64,000 nt of DNA from Deltaproteobacteria bacterium (GCA_016235345.1 JACRLG010000036.1:1-64000), one strand, 5' to 3'; numbered from the stretch's first letter, positions 41,566 through 50,778 are shown. Made by a program: numbers and translations. Notes: generated by a model not told the origin, from the letters alone.

Positions 41566-41566
41566 G

Positions 41567-43075
41567 CTAGTATCGTTGTTCCACCAGCTTAAGGCCGAGC
41601 TGGCCCAGAAGCCCTATCATGTCCCCCTGCCGGGCCGCCTGGCCCCGCGAGAATGAGACATGGGTCACGTCCACCGGAAACTGCCCGAAAACCGCATCGG
41701 CGGAAATCCAGCGGCCCCGGATGTAAAAGCTGTTCCATGCGTGGTAATAGAAGCGCCCTCTCTGGTAGACCACCCCCACCTCCACCCGGGTGGGAACTTT
41801 GAGGGCGCGGGCCAGGGCGGCGGTCAGAACCGAGTGCTCGTTGCAGTCCCCGGCCCTGGTTTCCAGAATCTCCACAGCGCTGGGGATGGAGAACACCGGG
41901 CGTTTTTCCAGGTTTTCGTGAACCCAGGCGATCACCTTCTGCGCCCTTACAAGGGCGGGTTCGTCCCTGGAGGCGATTTTTTCGGCCTGCCCGCGTATTC
42001 TGCGGTCGCCTGCGCTAATGAACGAATCCGATTCCAGGTAGGTGGCCCCGTTTTCAAAGGTCGCACGGGGCGAGTCGGCCCTGGTATAGTCTGCGGGCAG
42101 GGACTGCCGGGTGATGGTGAGGACAACTCCTGAAAGCTCCTGGTTTTCGGTTTCGATGTTGGAAAGTGCCTGGGCCGGGGCGGTCACTTCGAGTTTCAGG
42201 GACACCGCCTTTTCCGGGTCTTTGATGATTCCGCCGGGGTTGATGGAAGATATCTCCACAAGGTCGGAGCTTGAGCCCTCGTCGAAGCCTCCGGCGAAAA
42301 CCTGCTCCACTGTGGCCTTTTCCATGCGGATGCCCAAAAGCCCCTCTTCCACAAGGACCTCGCCGTCCTTGCCCACCCAGGCGGTCTGAGCGTTTCCGCC
42401 GAATTCCACCTTTACCTTGCGAGCCCTCACCTTTTCGCCAAGTATGGTGATGTTTTCGATCTTTCTGACCGTAACCCTTGCCGACTGCTCGCTCATGGTG
42501 GCCGGGTCGAAGACCGGGAAGGTCCTTGTCTGGCCGGGGGCGAGATAGGCCAGAGAGGCGGCCTGCATGAGGCCCGCGCCCAGGTAGGGCCGCTCTTTAA
42601 GGGGTATGGTCATGGTGCGTAAGTCGGGTTCCTTGCCGGTGGTGAGAAAAAGGGTGTTGCCCTTCATTTCGCCCCTGGCCGAAAAGGCGAGCCCTGGAGA
42701 CTGAAGGTTGAAGGTGAATTTTTTAAGGGTAAGGTCAGGGTTCAAAACGCCGGTGGTGGAGACGGTAATTTCCTGGACAAGGCCCATGGACGAAAGTTTC
42801 ATGAAAACCAGCTCGCCCGCCGTGTAGCCGCCTTCGGGCCTCTTGGCGAACTGTCGCCTTGCGTAGCCGATCTTTTTGCCCTTCTGGAAGATGTTCATCC
42901 AGGTCATGGTTCCGGCCATTTTTTCCGCCTGAGCCACGGCCTCGTCCCTGGGGACTTCGGGCGGCTTCATTATCCAGCCCATCTTGACCGAAAAAAGCAG
43001 GGCGGTCGCCAGAAGCGACAGCAAAAAAAGTACACGAAAAACCGGTTGTCCGGAAAGTGAGCCGCCTGCCCGCAT
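41567..43075 (-). CDS. Transglutaminase-like cysteine-peptidase-fold protein, membrane-anchored
   Basis: The 502-residue protein has one N-terminal membrane segment (VLFLLSLLATALLFSVKMGW), a large beta-rich domain of unknown type, and a C-terminal transglutaminase-like core. The catalytic triad is visible as Cys in RAGDCNEHSVL, His in YYHAWNSFY and Asp in WISADAVFGQ. Such proteins may process peptides or cross-link; the bacterial role is not known. The orientation suggests a periplasmic domain. Its stop codon lies at the edge of palindrome E. A palindromic repeat also precedes it, so its transcript is bounded by repeats on both sides. Confidence 0.82.
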   Translation of the reverse strand: MRAGGSLSGQPVFRVLFLLSLLATALLFSVKMGWIMKPPEVPRDEAVAQAEKMAGTMTWMNIFQKGKKIGYARRQFAKRPEGGYTAGELVFMKLSSMGLVQEITVSTTGVLNPDLTLKKFTFNLQSPGLAFSARGEMKGNTLFLTTGKEPDLRTMTIPLKERPYLGAGLMQAASLAYLAPGQTRTFPVFDPATMSEQSARVTVRKIENITILGEKVRARKVKVEFGGNAQTAWVGKDGEVLVEEGLLGIRMEKATVEQVFAGGFDEGSSSDLVEISSINPGGIIKDPEKAVSLKLEVTAPAQALSNIETENQELSGVVLTITRQSLPADYTRADSPRATFENGATYLESDSFISAGDRRIRGQAEKIASRDEPALVRAQKVIAWVHENLEKRPVFSIPSAVEILETRAGDCNEHSVLTAALARALKVPTRVEVGVVYQRGRFYYHAWNSFYIRGRWISADAVFGQFPVDVTHVSFSRGQAARQGDMIGLLGQLGLKLVEQRY

Positions 43076-43088
43076 GAAACACCCCTTT

Positions 43089-43230
43089 AACAGTCCGTTG
43101 AAAAATGCTCGACACGAAGCCTGGATAAAAACGAGAAGTGCAAGGAGTTCGAAAAGCCAATGAGTAAGCGTACTTAATGTACGTGACGGAATTGGCTTTG
43201 ATGCACGACACAGTAATTCTCGTTTTTAGA
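43089..43230. repeat. Dispersed palindromic repeat, short-core copy F
   Basis: The outer arms are AACAGTCCGTTGAAAAA and TTTTTAGACAGGCTGTT. The inner arms are AAGCCAATGAGTAAGC-like and GAATTGGCTTTGATGC. The centre is GCGTACTTAATGTACGTGAC. It lies between coaE and the transglutaminase-like gene. Confidence 0.8.
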
Positions 43231-43237
43231 CAGGCTG

Positions 43238-43837
43238 TTAAGACGCGATGAGACTTCTGAAAACCTCCTCCACCTGCTTTCTGGTCTCTTCCAAGGCCCC
43301 GTTGTTGCGGATAATGAAATCTCCGCATTTCTCGGTTTCGGAAACAGGAACCTGGGCCGCCACCCTGGCCCTTGCCTGATCCTCGGAAAAGCCCCTTCCC
43401 ATCACCCGCAAGACCTGGACTTCGGGGCTTGCGCTCACCACCACCACCTTGTCCACCAGGGCCTTGGGGTCTATCCCTATCTGGGTGAGAAGGGGAATTT
43501 CCTTGATTATAATTGCGCCGGGGTCGGTTTGTAAAATCTCTTTCGTAAGGCGGAGGTCCTCTTCAAAGACCGCAGGATGAACTATGGCGTTCAGCTTTTG
43601 CCGGAGCGCCTCGCTCGCAAAGACCATGTCGCCGATTTTCGTGCGGTCGAGGCTCCTGTCGGGCGTCACCACCGTTGGGCCGAAGGCCTCCGCTATGGCC
43701 TGGTACGCCGGCCTTCCGGGCTCCACCACGTCCCTTGCAAGCCGGTCGTAATCTATAAGATGCGCGCCCAGTTCCGCGAACATGGCCGACACCGTGCTTT
43801 TTCCCGTGCCTATGGAGCCTGTGACGCCCACTATCAT
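43238..43837 (-). CDS. coaE: Dephospho-CoA kinase
   Basis: CoaE phosphorylates dephospho-CoA, the last step of coenzyme A synthesis. The 199-residue protein begins MIVGVTGSIGTGKSTV with the P-loop at residues 7-14, then DYDRLARDVVEPG and the lid region (VIIKEIPLLTQIG). VVVVSASPEVQVLRVMGR closes the family pattern. It overlaps the MFS gene by ATGA (43834-43837), so it is translationally coupled to it. Confidence 0.95.
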   Translation of the reverse strand: MIVGVTGSIGTGKSTVSAMFAELGAHLIDYDRLARDVVEPGRPAYQAIAEAFGPTVVTPDRSLDRTKIGDMVFASEALRQKLNAIVHPAVFEEDLRLTKEILQTDPGAIIIKEIPLLTQIGIDPKALVDKVVVVSASPEVQVLRVMGRGFSEDQARARVAAQVPVSETEKCGDFIIRNNGALEETRKQVEEVFRSLIAS

Positions 43838-44988
43838 GAGAATTTTCTCCCGGTTTCAAATGCGTTGTACACAAAAAAAACAAGGGAACCGATCACAGCC
43901 GCCGCCGATGACGCCCAGAAAGCCCCCGCGCCGCCCACGCGGTTGAAAAGGAAGCCGGACATCAAAAAACCTGCGGTCATGCCAAGTCCGTAGCTCACGG
44001 AGTTGTTCACCGACTGGGCCAGGGTGCGGGCCCGGGCCGGAATGAGCTCCTCTGTGTAAAGTATGCACCCCACGTGAAAGGCCGCGTAGGTTATTGCGTG
44101 AAGAAGCTGGGAGCCCAGAATTTCCCAGGCCGAGACGGCATGGGCCAGGATTCCCCACCTCAAGGCCGCAGCGGCAAGGGCCAGGGGGAGCAGGCGTCTT
44201 GGGCTGATGCGTCCGAAAATCCGGGCGGAAAAAACCATCACCACTATTTCCGCAAGGGATGCCAAGGCCCAGGCAAGCCCAATAAAGTCCCTGGAAAAGC
44301 CGAGTTTTTCCAGGTGGATGGAAAAAAAGGCATAGTAGGCCCCGTGGCTCATCAGCATCAGAAAGGCGCAGAACTGGAACACCATGACCCTTGTGCGGAG
44401 AAAATATCCAAGCCCGTCCCTGAGGGACAAGGGCCTTTCCGATGACCCGCCCTTTGGAACAAGGGGCGAAAAAAGCGCGGTCAGAACCCCAATCGCCAGA
44501 AGCACGGGCAGGACCAGGGCCATGTCCCTTCCTTCCAGAACCCGGCCCATCAAAAGGGCCACCGCGATGAAACTGGCCGATCCCCAGGCCCGAAGCCTCC
44601 CGTACTCCCTGTTCCGGCTTCCGAGGACCTCCATTGAAAAGGCTTCCAGAAAGGCGATTATGGGGGTGTAGAAAATGCAGTTCACGAAGGTTACTGCAAG
44701 GAGGGGTATAAAGGAGGTGAGCCCAAGATAGAAAACGAAAAAAAACGCGTTGCCGCAGGCGGCGGCCACGAAAAGCGTGCGGCGGTTGCGCAGCCTGTCC
44801 GCAAGCGCCCCCCAGATGAGGGGGATCAGCCCTGCGGTCAGCGAGCGCACCGCCGAAATGACGCCTATCTGGTCCCCGGAAAGCCCGATTTCGTCGAAAT
44901 AGAGGTTCAAATAAGGCAGGATGATGGCCATCCCCGCAAAATACAGCAGGTAATGGATGCTTAATACCCGCCTTGGGGAAAGGATCAT
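43834..44988 (-). CDS. Major facilitator superfamily transporter
   Basis: A 384-residue protein with 12 predicted membrane helices. LIPLIWGALADRLRNRRTLF is the typical cytoplasmic loop 2-3 motif (GxLADRxxRR). It resembles the group of small MFS proteins related to 3-phenylpropionate transporters (MFS_1_like), but the substrate cannot be read. It is the first gene of a pair with coaE. Confidence 0.85.
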   Translation of the reverse strand: MILSPRRVLSIHYLLYFAGMAIILPYLNLYFDEIGLSGDQIGVISAVRSLTAGLIPLIWGALADRLRNRRTLFVAAACGNAFFFVFYLGLTSFIPLLAVTFVNCIFYTPIIAFLEAFSMEVLGSRNREYGRLRAWGSASFIAVALLMGRVLEGRDMALVLPVLLAIGVLTALFSPLVPKGGSSERPLSLRDGLGYFLRTRVMVFQFCAFLMLMSHGAYYAFFSIHLEKLGFSRDFIGLAWALASLAEIVVMVFSARIFGRISPRRLLPLALAAAALRWGILAHAVSAWEILGSQLLHAITYAAFHVGCILYTEELIPARARTLAQSVNNSVSYGLGMTAGFLMSGFLFNRVGGAGAFWASSAAAVIGSLVFFVYNAFETGRKFS

Positions 44989-45221
44989 GGGACGCTCTTA
45001 TGAAAGGGGACGGGGAGCAGGTCGCGCCGGGATGAAATTTTTCAGGCGATGCCCGGTTTACCGGCGGCCTTTTTCAAGTTAACCCTTAACGCCCCAAAAT
45101 GCAACGTTGCCGACAGGAACCCACAGGTCTTGACGGGAAACCGGGGGCGGGATATGATTCAAACTCGCGGTCATGCCCTGCCTTCCATAAAAGCAGCCAT
45201 TACCTAAAAGGGGGACACGCC

Positions 45222-45854
45222 ATGCTGGAAACCGTGCTCAAAAACCTTCGCTGGCTGGGCCACGACGGTTTTCTCCTCAAAGCAGCCGGAAAGACCATAG
45301 TCTTCGACCCTTACGGAGCGGCCAACCCGGAAAAGGCCGATATCATCCTCATCAGCCACGAGCATTTCGATCACTGCTCGCCGGAGGATGTCGCAAAGTT
45401 CGCGGGCCCGGATACGGTTATCATCACCGAGCCGATGGCGGCGGCAAAACTTACGGGCGGCGTCAGGACCATGAAGCCCGGCGACACCATACAGGTCCAC
45501 GGGATAACGGTCACGGCCACAGCGGCCTACAACATCGGAAAACCCTTCCACCCCAAGAGCAACCAGTGGCTGGGCTTTCTGGTCACGGTTGACGGCGTCA
45601 CGGTCTATCACGCGGGCGACACGGACCTCATCCCCGAAATGGCAGACGTGCGATGCGACATCGCCCTTCTGCCGGTGTCTGGCACCTATGTCATGACCTT
45701 TGAGGAAGCTGCAGAGGCCGCACGGCGAATAAAGCCCGCAGTGGCCGTTCCCATGCACTACGGGGCCATAGTGGGCACGAAGGACGACGCCGAAAAGTTC
45801 GCGGCGGCCCTGAAGGGCGAAATCCGGGTGGAATTTCTCGCGGGCTCTTTTTGA
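45222..45854 (+). CDS. UPF0173-type metallo-beta-lactamase fold hydrolase
   Basis: A 210-residue protein with SHEHFDHCSPEDV (metal motif) and IALLPVSGTYVMTFEEA, plus VPMHYGAIVGTKDDA near the end. The N-terminus, LRWLGHDGFLLKAAGKTIV, is typical of the UPF0173 metal-dependent hydrolases. The enzyme is cytosolic; the substrate is unknown. The ATG at 45222 follows AGGGGGA; an in-frame reading from 45099 is not needed. The next gene starts at its last base. Confidence 0.88.
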   Translation: MLETVLKNLRWLGHDGFLLKAAGKTIVFDPYGAANPEKADIILISHEHFDHCSPEDVAKFAGPDTVIITEPMAAAKLTGGVRTMKPGDTIQVHGITVTATAAYNIGKPFHPKSNQWLGFLVTVDGVTVYHAGDTDLIPEMADVRCDIALLPVSGTYVMTFEEAAEAARRIKPAVAVPMHYGAIVGTKDDAEKFAAALKGEIRVEFLAGSF

Positions 45855-46309
45855 TGAAACTCCGAAAAAGAATCTTCGCCGCAGCCCTTTTGGCGACGGC
45901 CCTTTTCATCCTTCCGGGGGCTCTTGCAGCCGACCTTTCGGAGCGCATGTCCGTGGGGGTGAGGGCGGCCAACGTGCGCACCGGCCCCGGGGATTCGTTC
46001 GATATCGCCTGGCAGGTGGAGCTTTATCACCCCTTCGTGGTTCTGGAGCGCCAGGGCGCATGGTGCCGGGTGAAGGATTTCGAGGGCGACCAGGGCTGGA
46101 TATCCCGGACGCTTCTCACGGTCAACAAGACCGTGGCGGTGGCCAAAGACAACGTGCTGGCAAGGCTTTTGCCCGAAGCCGGAAGCCGGGTCCTCTTCAA
46201 AAGCGAAAAGGGGACGGCCTTCAAGGAGCTTCTGCGAAAGGGCGAGTGGGTCAAGGTGCGCCACGGCGAGGGCGAAACCGGCTGGATACACCAATCCCTC
46301 TTGTGGTAA
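45854..46309 (+). CDS. Secreted bacterial SH3-domain protein
   Basis: A 151-residue exported protein. The signal peptide is MKLRKRIFAAALLATALFIL ending near ALAAD. The mature part holds two SH3b-type repeats, each with the (V/N)VRxGPGxxF or NVLARLLPEAGS start and a WVKVRHGEGETGWIHQSLL-like end; the first has WCRVKDFEGDQGWIS. Such domains bind peptidoglycan or partners in the periplasm. The start ATG at 45854 overlaps the previous stop by one base (TGATG), so expression is coupled. Confidence 0.82.
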   Translation: MKLRKRIFAAALLATALFILPGALAADLSERMSVGVRAANVRTGPGDSFDIAWQVELYHPFVVLERQGAWCRVKDFEGDQGWISRTLLTVNKTVAVAKDNVLARLLPEAGSRVLFKSEKGTAFKELLRKGEWVKVRHGEGETGWIHQSLLW

Positions 46310-46364
46310 GGGAAAATCCGGTTCTTTTATTTTCAATAACCCATCAACCAACGATTCCGGCTAA

Positions 46365-47375
46365 ATGAAAAACAAAAAAAATCTCATAGTGGGCATAGGC
46401 TCGGCCCTTGTGGACATCCTGGCCCAGGAGGACGACCATTTCATAACGCGGTCAGGGGCGGTCCGGGGCGGGATGCAGCTTGTGGAGCATGAAAGGATCG
46501 AGTCGCTCTTTTCCCAGCTTTCGGGCGGCCACAAGGTGGTTCCGGGCGGCAGCGCCTGCAACACCGTGCTGGGGGTTGGCAGGTTGGGCGGCAGCGCGCG
46601 TTTCGTGGGAAAATGCGGCGACGACGATTTCGGCGAGCTTTTCCGGCGCTCCCTTTCCAGCCACGCCGTGGAGCCCGCGCTTTTTTCATCCGAAAAGCCC
46701 ACCGGGAGGGTCCTGTCCATAATAACCCCGGACGCCCAGCGGTCCATGCTCACCTACCTTGGGGCATCGGCGGAAACGGCTCCAGAGGAGGTTGAAAGCG
46801 GCGTTTTCAACGGGGCGTCCATCGTCCACGTTGAGGGCTACCTCGTATTCAACAGAAAGCTTTTGGAGCGCACCCTGGTTGCGGCCAAGGACGCCGGGGC
46901 GAAGATTTCCTTAGACCTTGCCAGCCACAACGTGGTTATGGAAAACCGCGATTACGTGACGGGCCTGGTGTCCGATTTCGTTGACATTCTTATCGCCAAC
47001 GAGGACGAGGCGGAAGCCTACACGGGCCTTAGGGACGAGGCGGAAGCACTGGAAAAACTGGCGGAGAAGGCCGCAGTGGCGGCTCTGAAGATGGGGCCGC
47101 GCGGATCCATGATAAAGGCCGAAGGCCGGGTGGTGGTTGTGAAGGCCCGTGGGGACGGCACGGCCCTGGACACCACCGGAGCCGGCGACCTTTGGGCCGC
47201 AGGCTTCCTTTACGGCATGGCCTTGGGGCTCGATCTGGCCAAGTGCGGCGAGCTTGGCTCAGCCTGCGGGCACGAGGTCTGCCAGGTTGTGGGCGCACAC
47301 ATCCCCGACGAGGGCTGGAAGCGCATAAGAAGCCTTTTGCCCGAACTTTACGACACCGAAACCCATGTCATATAA
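46365..47375 (+). CDS. PfkB-family sugar or nucleoside kinase
   Basis: A 336-residue ribokinase-fold enzyme. The sugar-side motif is GGSACNTVLGVGRLGG, and the catalytic base and anion hole are DTTGAGDLWAAGF near residue 270. The first part SALVDILAQ resembles the adenosine kinase branch, which is the likely group (adenosine or 2-keto-3-deoxy sugar kinases are alternatives). No regulator is near. It is 55 bases after the SH3 gene. Confidence 0.9.
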   Translation: MKNKKNLIVGIGSALVDILAQEDDHFITRSGAVRGGMQLVEHERIESLFSQLSGGHKVVPGGSACNTVLGVGRLGGSARFVGKCGDDDFGELFRRSLSSHAVEPALFSSEKPTGRVLSIITPDAQRSMLTYLGASAETAPEEVESGVFNGASIVHVEGYLVFNRKLLERTLVAAKDAGAKISLDLASHNVVMENRDYVTGLVSDFVDILIANEDEAEAYTGLRDEAEALEKLAEKAAVAALKMGPRGSMIKAEGRVVVVKARGDGTALDTTGAGDLWAAGFLYGMALGLDLAKCGELGSACGHEVCQVVGAHIPDEGWKRIRSLLPELYDTETHVI

Positions 47376-47456
47376 GCGCCTGTCTGATTGAGGCACGATT
47401 TATTGTACGCACATCCCTTGGATGACTATTCCACGTTGATCTGAAAGGACCGGACA

Positions 47457-48137
47457 GTGGCAGTAAAACAAAAGGTAAGCAGAAAAGACCTCCTGAAAAA
47501 GCCTGACGAGTTCATCACCTTCACCGCCCGCACAGTGGAATTCGTGCGCACCCACGAAAAACAGCTCTGGGCCGCGCTCATTACGGTTATCACCCTGGTG
47601 GTGGTGCTGGCCGGTGTCAGGTTCTACATGAAGCGCCAGGAAAACCAGGCTTTCATCATGCTGGCCAACGCCAGGGAAAGCTACACCTCGGCGCTGGAAA
47701 CGGGCAAGGGCGTAACGGCGGCCCAGACCGCAGTTAGCGAGGTGATGACCAAGTACCCGCGCAGTTCAGCAGCCGACCTTGCCGCCGGGCTTCTGGGCAG
47801 GCTCTACCTACGCGAGGGCAAGTACGACAAGGCCATAGAGGCTTTTCAGAAGGCGTCGGGCCGGGTGGGGCAGGACCCCATGACCAGTAGCATCATACAA
47901 AGCGGCCTTGCCTACGCCCACGAGGGTCACAAGGAATACCAGAAAGCTCTCGACATCTTTTCGACGCTTGCCAAGGACGACCAAAGCCCGGTCCAGGAGG
48001 ACGCGGCCCTTTCCCTTGGCCGGATATACGCAGCAATGAAGGACGCCAAAAACAGCCGCAAGGCCTACGAGGACTTCCTGAAAAAGTTCCCAACCTCACC
48101 CTATGCCCAGGAAGCGCGTGAAGCGAAGCTGAGATGA
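47457..48137 (+). CDS. YfgM-like single-pass membrane protein with TPR region
   Basis: A 226-residue protein. Residues 1-37 are cytosolic and basic, residues 38-58 (LWAALITVITLVVVLAGVRFY) form one helix, and the rest is a helical region of about five tetratricopeptide-like units, e.g. AADLAAGLLGRLYLREGKYDKAI and FSTLAKDDQSPVQEDAAL. The layout matches YfgM, an inner-membrane chaperone that works with PpiD, though the match is by architecture. The GTG at 47457 is the start; GGACCGGAC-like context gives no strong ribosome site. Confidence 0.75.
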   Translation: MAVKQKVSRKDLLKKPDEFITFTARTVEFVRTHEKQLWAALITVITLVVVLAGVRFYMKRQENQAFIMLANARESYTSALETGKGVTAAQTAVSEVMTKYPRSSAADLAAGLLGRLYLREGKYDKAIEAFQKASGRVGQDPMTSSIIQSGLAYAHEGHKEYQKALDIFSTLAKDDQSPVQEDAALSLGRIYAAMKDAKNSRKAYEDFLKKFPTSPYAQEAREAKLR

Positions 48138-48178
48138 CCCTGATTTAAAGGCGGAATCCCCCCGCCCCGGAGGCAGAC

Positions 48179-49261
48179 ATGTCCGACGTTTTCCGCGAAC
48201 TTCAAAAGCAGCTCGACCAGTATTCGGTGGGCTTTCCCGCCACCAAAAGCGGAGTCGAGATCGAAATATTGAAGCACCTTTTTTCCCCCTCCCAGGCGGA
48301 AATGTTCCTGGACCTCTCGCTTCTTCCGGAGGAGGCGTCCTCGGTGGCCTCCCGCACGGGCAGGGACCCAGCCCAAACGGCGGAGATGCTGGCCGACATG
48401 GCCGCAAAGGGCCTCATTTTCAGGCTCCGCAAGAACGACAAGGTCTTCTACGCGGCCTCCGCCTTCGTTGTTGGCATTTACGAGTTCCAGTTGAAGACCA
48501 TGGACGAAAAATTCGCGGCCCTGGTGGAGCGCTATTTCGACGAGGGCTTTTCCCTCACCGACACCGTCACCATCCCCATGCGCACCATACCGGTGAACCA
48601 GTCGCTGGATGTCAGCTTTCCGGTGGCCTCCCACGACGACGCACGGGAAATCCTCAAAAGCCAGAAAAAGCTCGCGGTGGCCCAGTGCATCTGCCGCAAG
48701 CAGCAGGACCTTGTGGGCCACACCTGCGACAAGCCCCGCGAGGTGTGCATGGTCTTCGGCAGCCACGCCGACTACTTCGTGGAAAACGGCCTGGCCCGCT
48801 TCATCGACCTTGAAGAGGGCCTAAAAATCCTCGACACCGCCGAAAAGGGGGGCCTTGTCAACCAGCCCTTCAACGTCATCAATCCGGGCGGCATGTGCAA
48901 CTGCTGCGGCTGCTGCTGCGGCGTGCTGCGCACCTTGAACAGGCTTCCCAAGCCCGCCGAGATGGTGCTCACCAACCACTATGCGGAAGTTGACCCGGAA
49001 ACCTGCACCGGCTGCGAAACCTGCCTTTCCCGCTGCCAGATCGCGGCCATCACCATGAAAGACGACGTGGCGCTTGTGAACCGCGACCGCTGCATAGGCT
49101 GCGGCCTGTGCGTCACCACCTGCCCCACCGGGGCAATCACCCTCAAACCGGTCGATCAGGAAGCCCTCCGCACGCCCCCTGCGGGTGTGCGCGACCTTAT
49201 GATGCAGATCGCCGCCGAGCGCGGCACCTCGGTCATGCCCCTTAAAATGCAGGGGAAGTGA
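48179..49261 (+). CDS. Cys-rich protein with two ferredoxin-type clusters, paralogue 2
   Basis: Shares the layout of the protein at 14361-15581. Residues about 25-105 look like a winged-helix domain (EIEILKHLFSPSQAEMF, then TAEMLADMAAKGLIFRL). Next is CICRKQQDLVGHTCDKPREV with a fourth Cys at 190, then CNCCGCCCGVLR (240-251), with six Cys in nine residues, and two ferredoxin sites, CTGCETCLSRCQ (276-287) and CIGCGLCVTTCP (305-316). The two ferredoxin sites should each hold a [4Fe-4S] cluster. Electron transfer or redox-dependent DNA binding are both possible. Start ATG at 48179. hicA follows after 14 bases. Confidence 0.75.
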   Translation: MSDVFRELQKQLDQYSVGFPATKSGVEIEILKHLFSPSQAEMFLDLSLLPEEASSVASRTGRDPAQTAEMLADMAAKGLIFRLRKNDKVFYAASAFVVGIYEFQLKTMDEKFAALVERYFDEGFSLTDTVTIPMRTIPVNQSLDVSFPVASHDDAREILKSQKKLAVAQCICRKQQDLVGHTCDKPREVCMVFGSHADYFVENGLARFIDLEEGLKILDTAEKGGLVNQPFNVINPGGMCNCCGCCCGVLRTLNRLPKPAEMVLTNHYAEVDPETCTGCETCLSRCQIAAITMKDDVALVNRDRCIGCGLCVTTCPTGAITLKPVDQEALRTPPAGVRDLMMQIAAERGTSVMPLKMQGK

Positions 49262-49275
49262 GCAAGGGATAAACA

Positions 49276-49527
49276 ATGAACCGGCGCAAAATTCTAAAAA
49301 AAATTCTGGGCGGTTCAAAGAATATCCGTTTCGATGACATGGTCAACCTGGTTACTGGATTTGGATTCACTATTGCACGCACTGATGGAAGTCACCATAT
49401 TTTCAGCCGCAACGATCTTCCGGAACTGGTCAACATTCAAAACGTCAATGGTGAAGCCAAGCCTTACCAAGTACGCCAATTCCTCAAGCTTGTGGAACGG
49501 CACAGTCTCAGACTGGAGGATGAATGA
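49276..49527 (+). CDS. hicA: HicA-family toxin (mRNA interferase)
   Basis: An 83-residue protein of the HicA fold: a short basic N-terminus, the helix FDDMVNLVTGFGFTIARTDG, the conserved GSHHIF with the catalytic histidine, and the final segment YQVRQFLKLVERH. HicA cleaves mRNA when free of HicB. It overlaps the hicB start by four bases (ATGA at 49524). Its local GC is lower than that of the flanking genes, which is typical of an acquired toxin-antitoxin unit. Confidence 0.85.
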   Translation: MNRRKILKKILGGSKNIRFDDMVNLVTGFGFTIARTDGSHHIFSRNDLPELVNIQNVNGEAKPYQVRQFLKLVERHSLRLEDE

Positions 49528-49751
49528 TGCGGGACTATCACATCAACATTTTTTATTCCGAAGAGGACGGGGGCTATATAGCGGACATTCCTGATCTCGA
49601 AGCCTGTTCCGCTTTCGGGAAAACCGCCATGGATGCCTTGCAGGAACTCGAAAAAGCGAGGGCGCTGTGGCTCGACACCGCCAAGGCTGAAGGCAGAGTC
49701 ATTCCTGCCGCCCGGTTCCGCCCGGTGATTTACGAGACGGTAAACGCTTGA
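49524..49751 (+). CDS. hicB: HicB-family antitoxin
   Basis: A 75-residue protein with the HicB fold start [21 protein letters not shown], then [20 protein letters not shown]. It lacks a long DNA-binding C-terminus, as in short HicB forms. It binds and inactivates HicA. The gene order (toxin then antitoxin) and ATGA overlap with hicA are the usual ones. Start ATG at 49524 or 49527; the two differ by one residue. Confidence 0.87.
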   Translation: MMRDYHINIFYSEEDGGYIADIPDLEACSAFGKTAMDALQELEKARALWLDTAKAEGRVIPAARFRPVIYETVNA

Positions 49752-49767
49752 AACACACGGAACCCCA

Positions 49768-50778
49768 ATGACCCCGGACTGGACAGTTACAGACGAGCCC
49801 GTCACCTGCCCCGAAGCCCGTCCCGAAGACGAGGAGACCGCGTTTCTGTCTCTGCGGCCTTCCAGCCTTTCGGAATACGTGGGCCAGCAGGAGGCGGTGG
49901 ATACGCTCAAAATAGCCATCCAGGCCGCCCTTGCCCGGAACGAGCCCCTGGACCACATCCTTCTTCACGGCCCCCCAGGCTTAGGCAAGACGACGCTCGC
50001 CCACATAATCGCAAACGAAATGGGCGCGCGGCTCACGGTCACCTCCGGCCCGGCCCTTGAAAAGGGAGGCGACCTTCTGGGCATCCTCACCCACCTGGAA
50101 GACCGCGACGTATTCTTCGTGGACGAAATCCACCGCACCCCCAAGGCCGTGGAGGAGCTTCTTTATCCGGCCATGGAGGACTATTCCGTGGATTTCATCT
50201 TCGACAAGGGCATCCACGCCCGAAGCCACAGGTTCAGGCTCAAGAAATTCGTTCTGGTGGGGGCCACCACCCGCGTCGGCCTTCTATCATCGCCCATGCG
50301 CGACCGGTTCGGCATTTTCCGAAGCCTCGATTTCTACACCGAGGAACAGCTCGTCTCCATAATCACCCGGAGCGCCGGCATTCTCTCCTGCCCGATAGGC
50401 CCGGACGCGGCCCTGGTGCTTGCAAGGCGCTCGCGGGGAACCCCAAGGATAGCCAACCGCCTTTTAAAGCGCGTGCGGGACTACGCCCAGGTGCGCTGCG
50501 ACGGGCAGCTCACCAAAACCGCCGTGGAGGAGTCCCTGGCCCTGGAAGGCGTGGACGAGGCGGGCCTGACAAGCCTCGACCGCAAGTATCTTCGCACCAT
50601 AATGGACTACTACAGCGGCGGCCCGGTGGGCATCGAGGCCATAGCCGCAACCCTCCAGGAGGAAAGCGACACCCTGGTGGACGTGGTGGAGCCCTTTCTT
50701 CTGAAGATCGGTTTTCTAATGCGCACCTCGGCTGGCCGCCGGGCCTCCCTTTCCGCCTTCCGCCACTTCGGGCTTTGA
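49768..50778 (+). CDS. ruvB: Holliday junction branch migration ATPase RuvB
   Basis: The AAA+ motor that drives branch migration with RuvA. The 336 residues contain Walker [10 protein letters not shown] (68-76), Walker B FFVDEIHR (116-123), sensor 1 [17 protein letters not shown] and the arginine finger region that follows, and a C-terminal winged helix ([14 protein letters not shown]). The start ATG at 49768 is 17 bases after hicB. ruvA and ruvC are not in the window, so the ruv genes are split here. Confidence 0.95.
   Translation: MTPDWTVTDEPVTCPEARPEDEETAFLSLRPSSLSEYVGQQEAVDTLKIAIQAALARNEPLDHILLHGPPGLGKTTLAHIIANEMGARLTVTSGPALEKGGDLLGILTHLEDRDVFFVDEIHRTPKAVEELLYPAMEDYSVDFIFDKGIHARSHRFRLKKFVLVGATTRVGLLSSPMRDRFGIFRSLDFYTEEQLVSIITRSAGILSCPIGPDAALVLARRSRGTPRIANRLLKRVRDYAQVRCDGQLTKTAVEESLALEGVDEAGLTSLDRKYLRTIMDYYSGGPVGIEAIAATLQEESDTLVDVVEPFLLKIGFLMRTSAGRRASLSAFRHFGL

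Larger units (their letters stand above)
41244..41566. other. Intergenic region of repeats between the transglutaminase-like and ABC genes
   Basis: No gene. It holds the AGGTTGGGTG-type hairpin at 41289-41326, two near-identical short stretches (CGGCTTTTCTCTTTTCTCCC and the same without the first two bases at about 41375 and 41417), and the palindrome E at 41448-41565. Confidence 0.6.
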
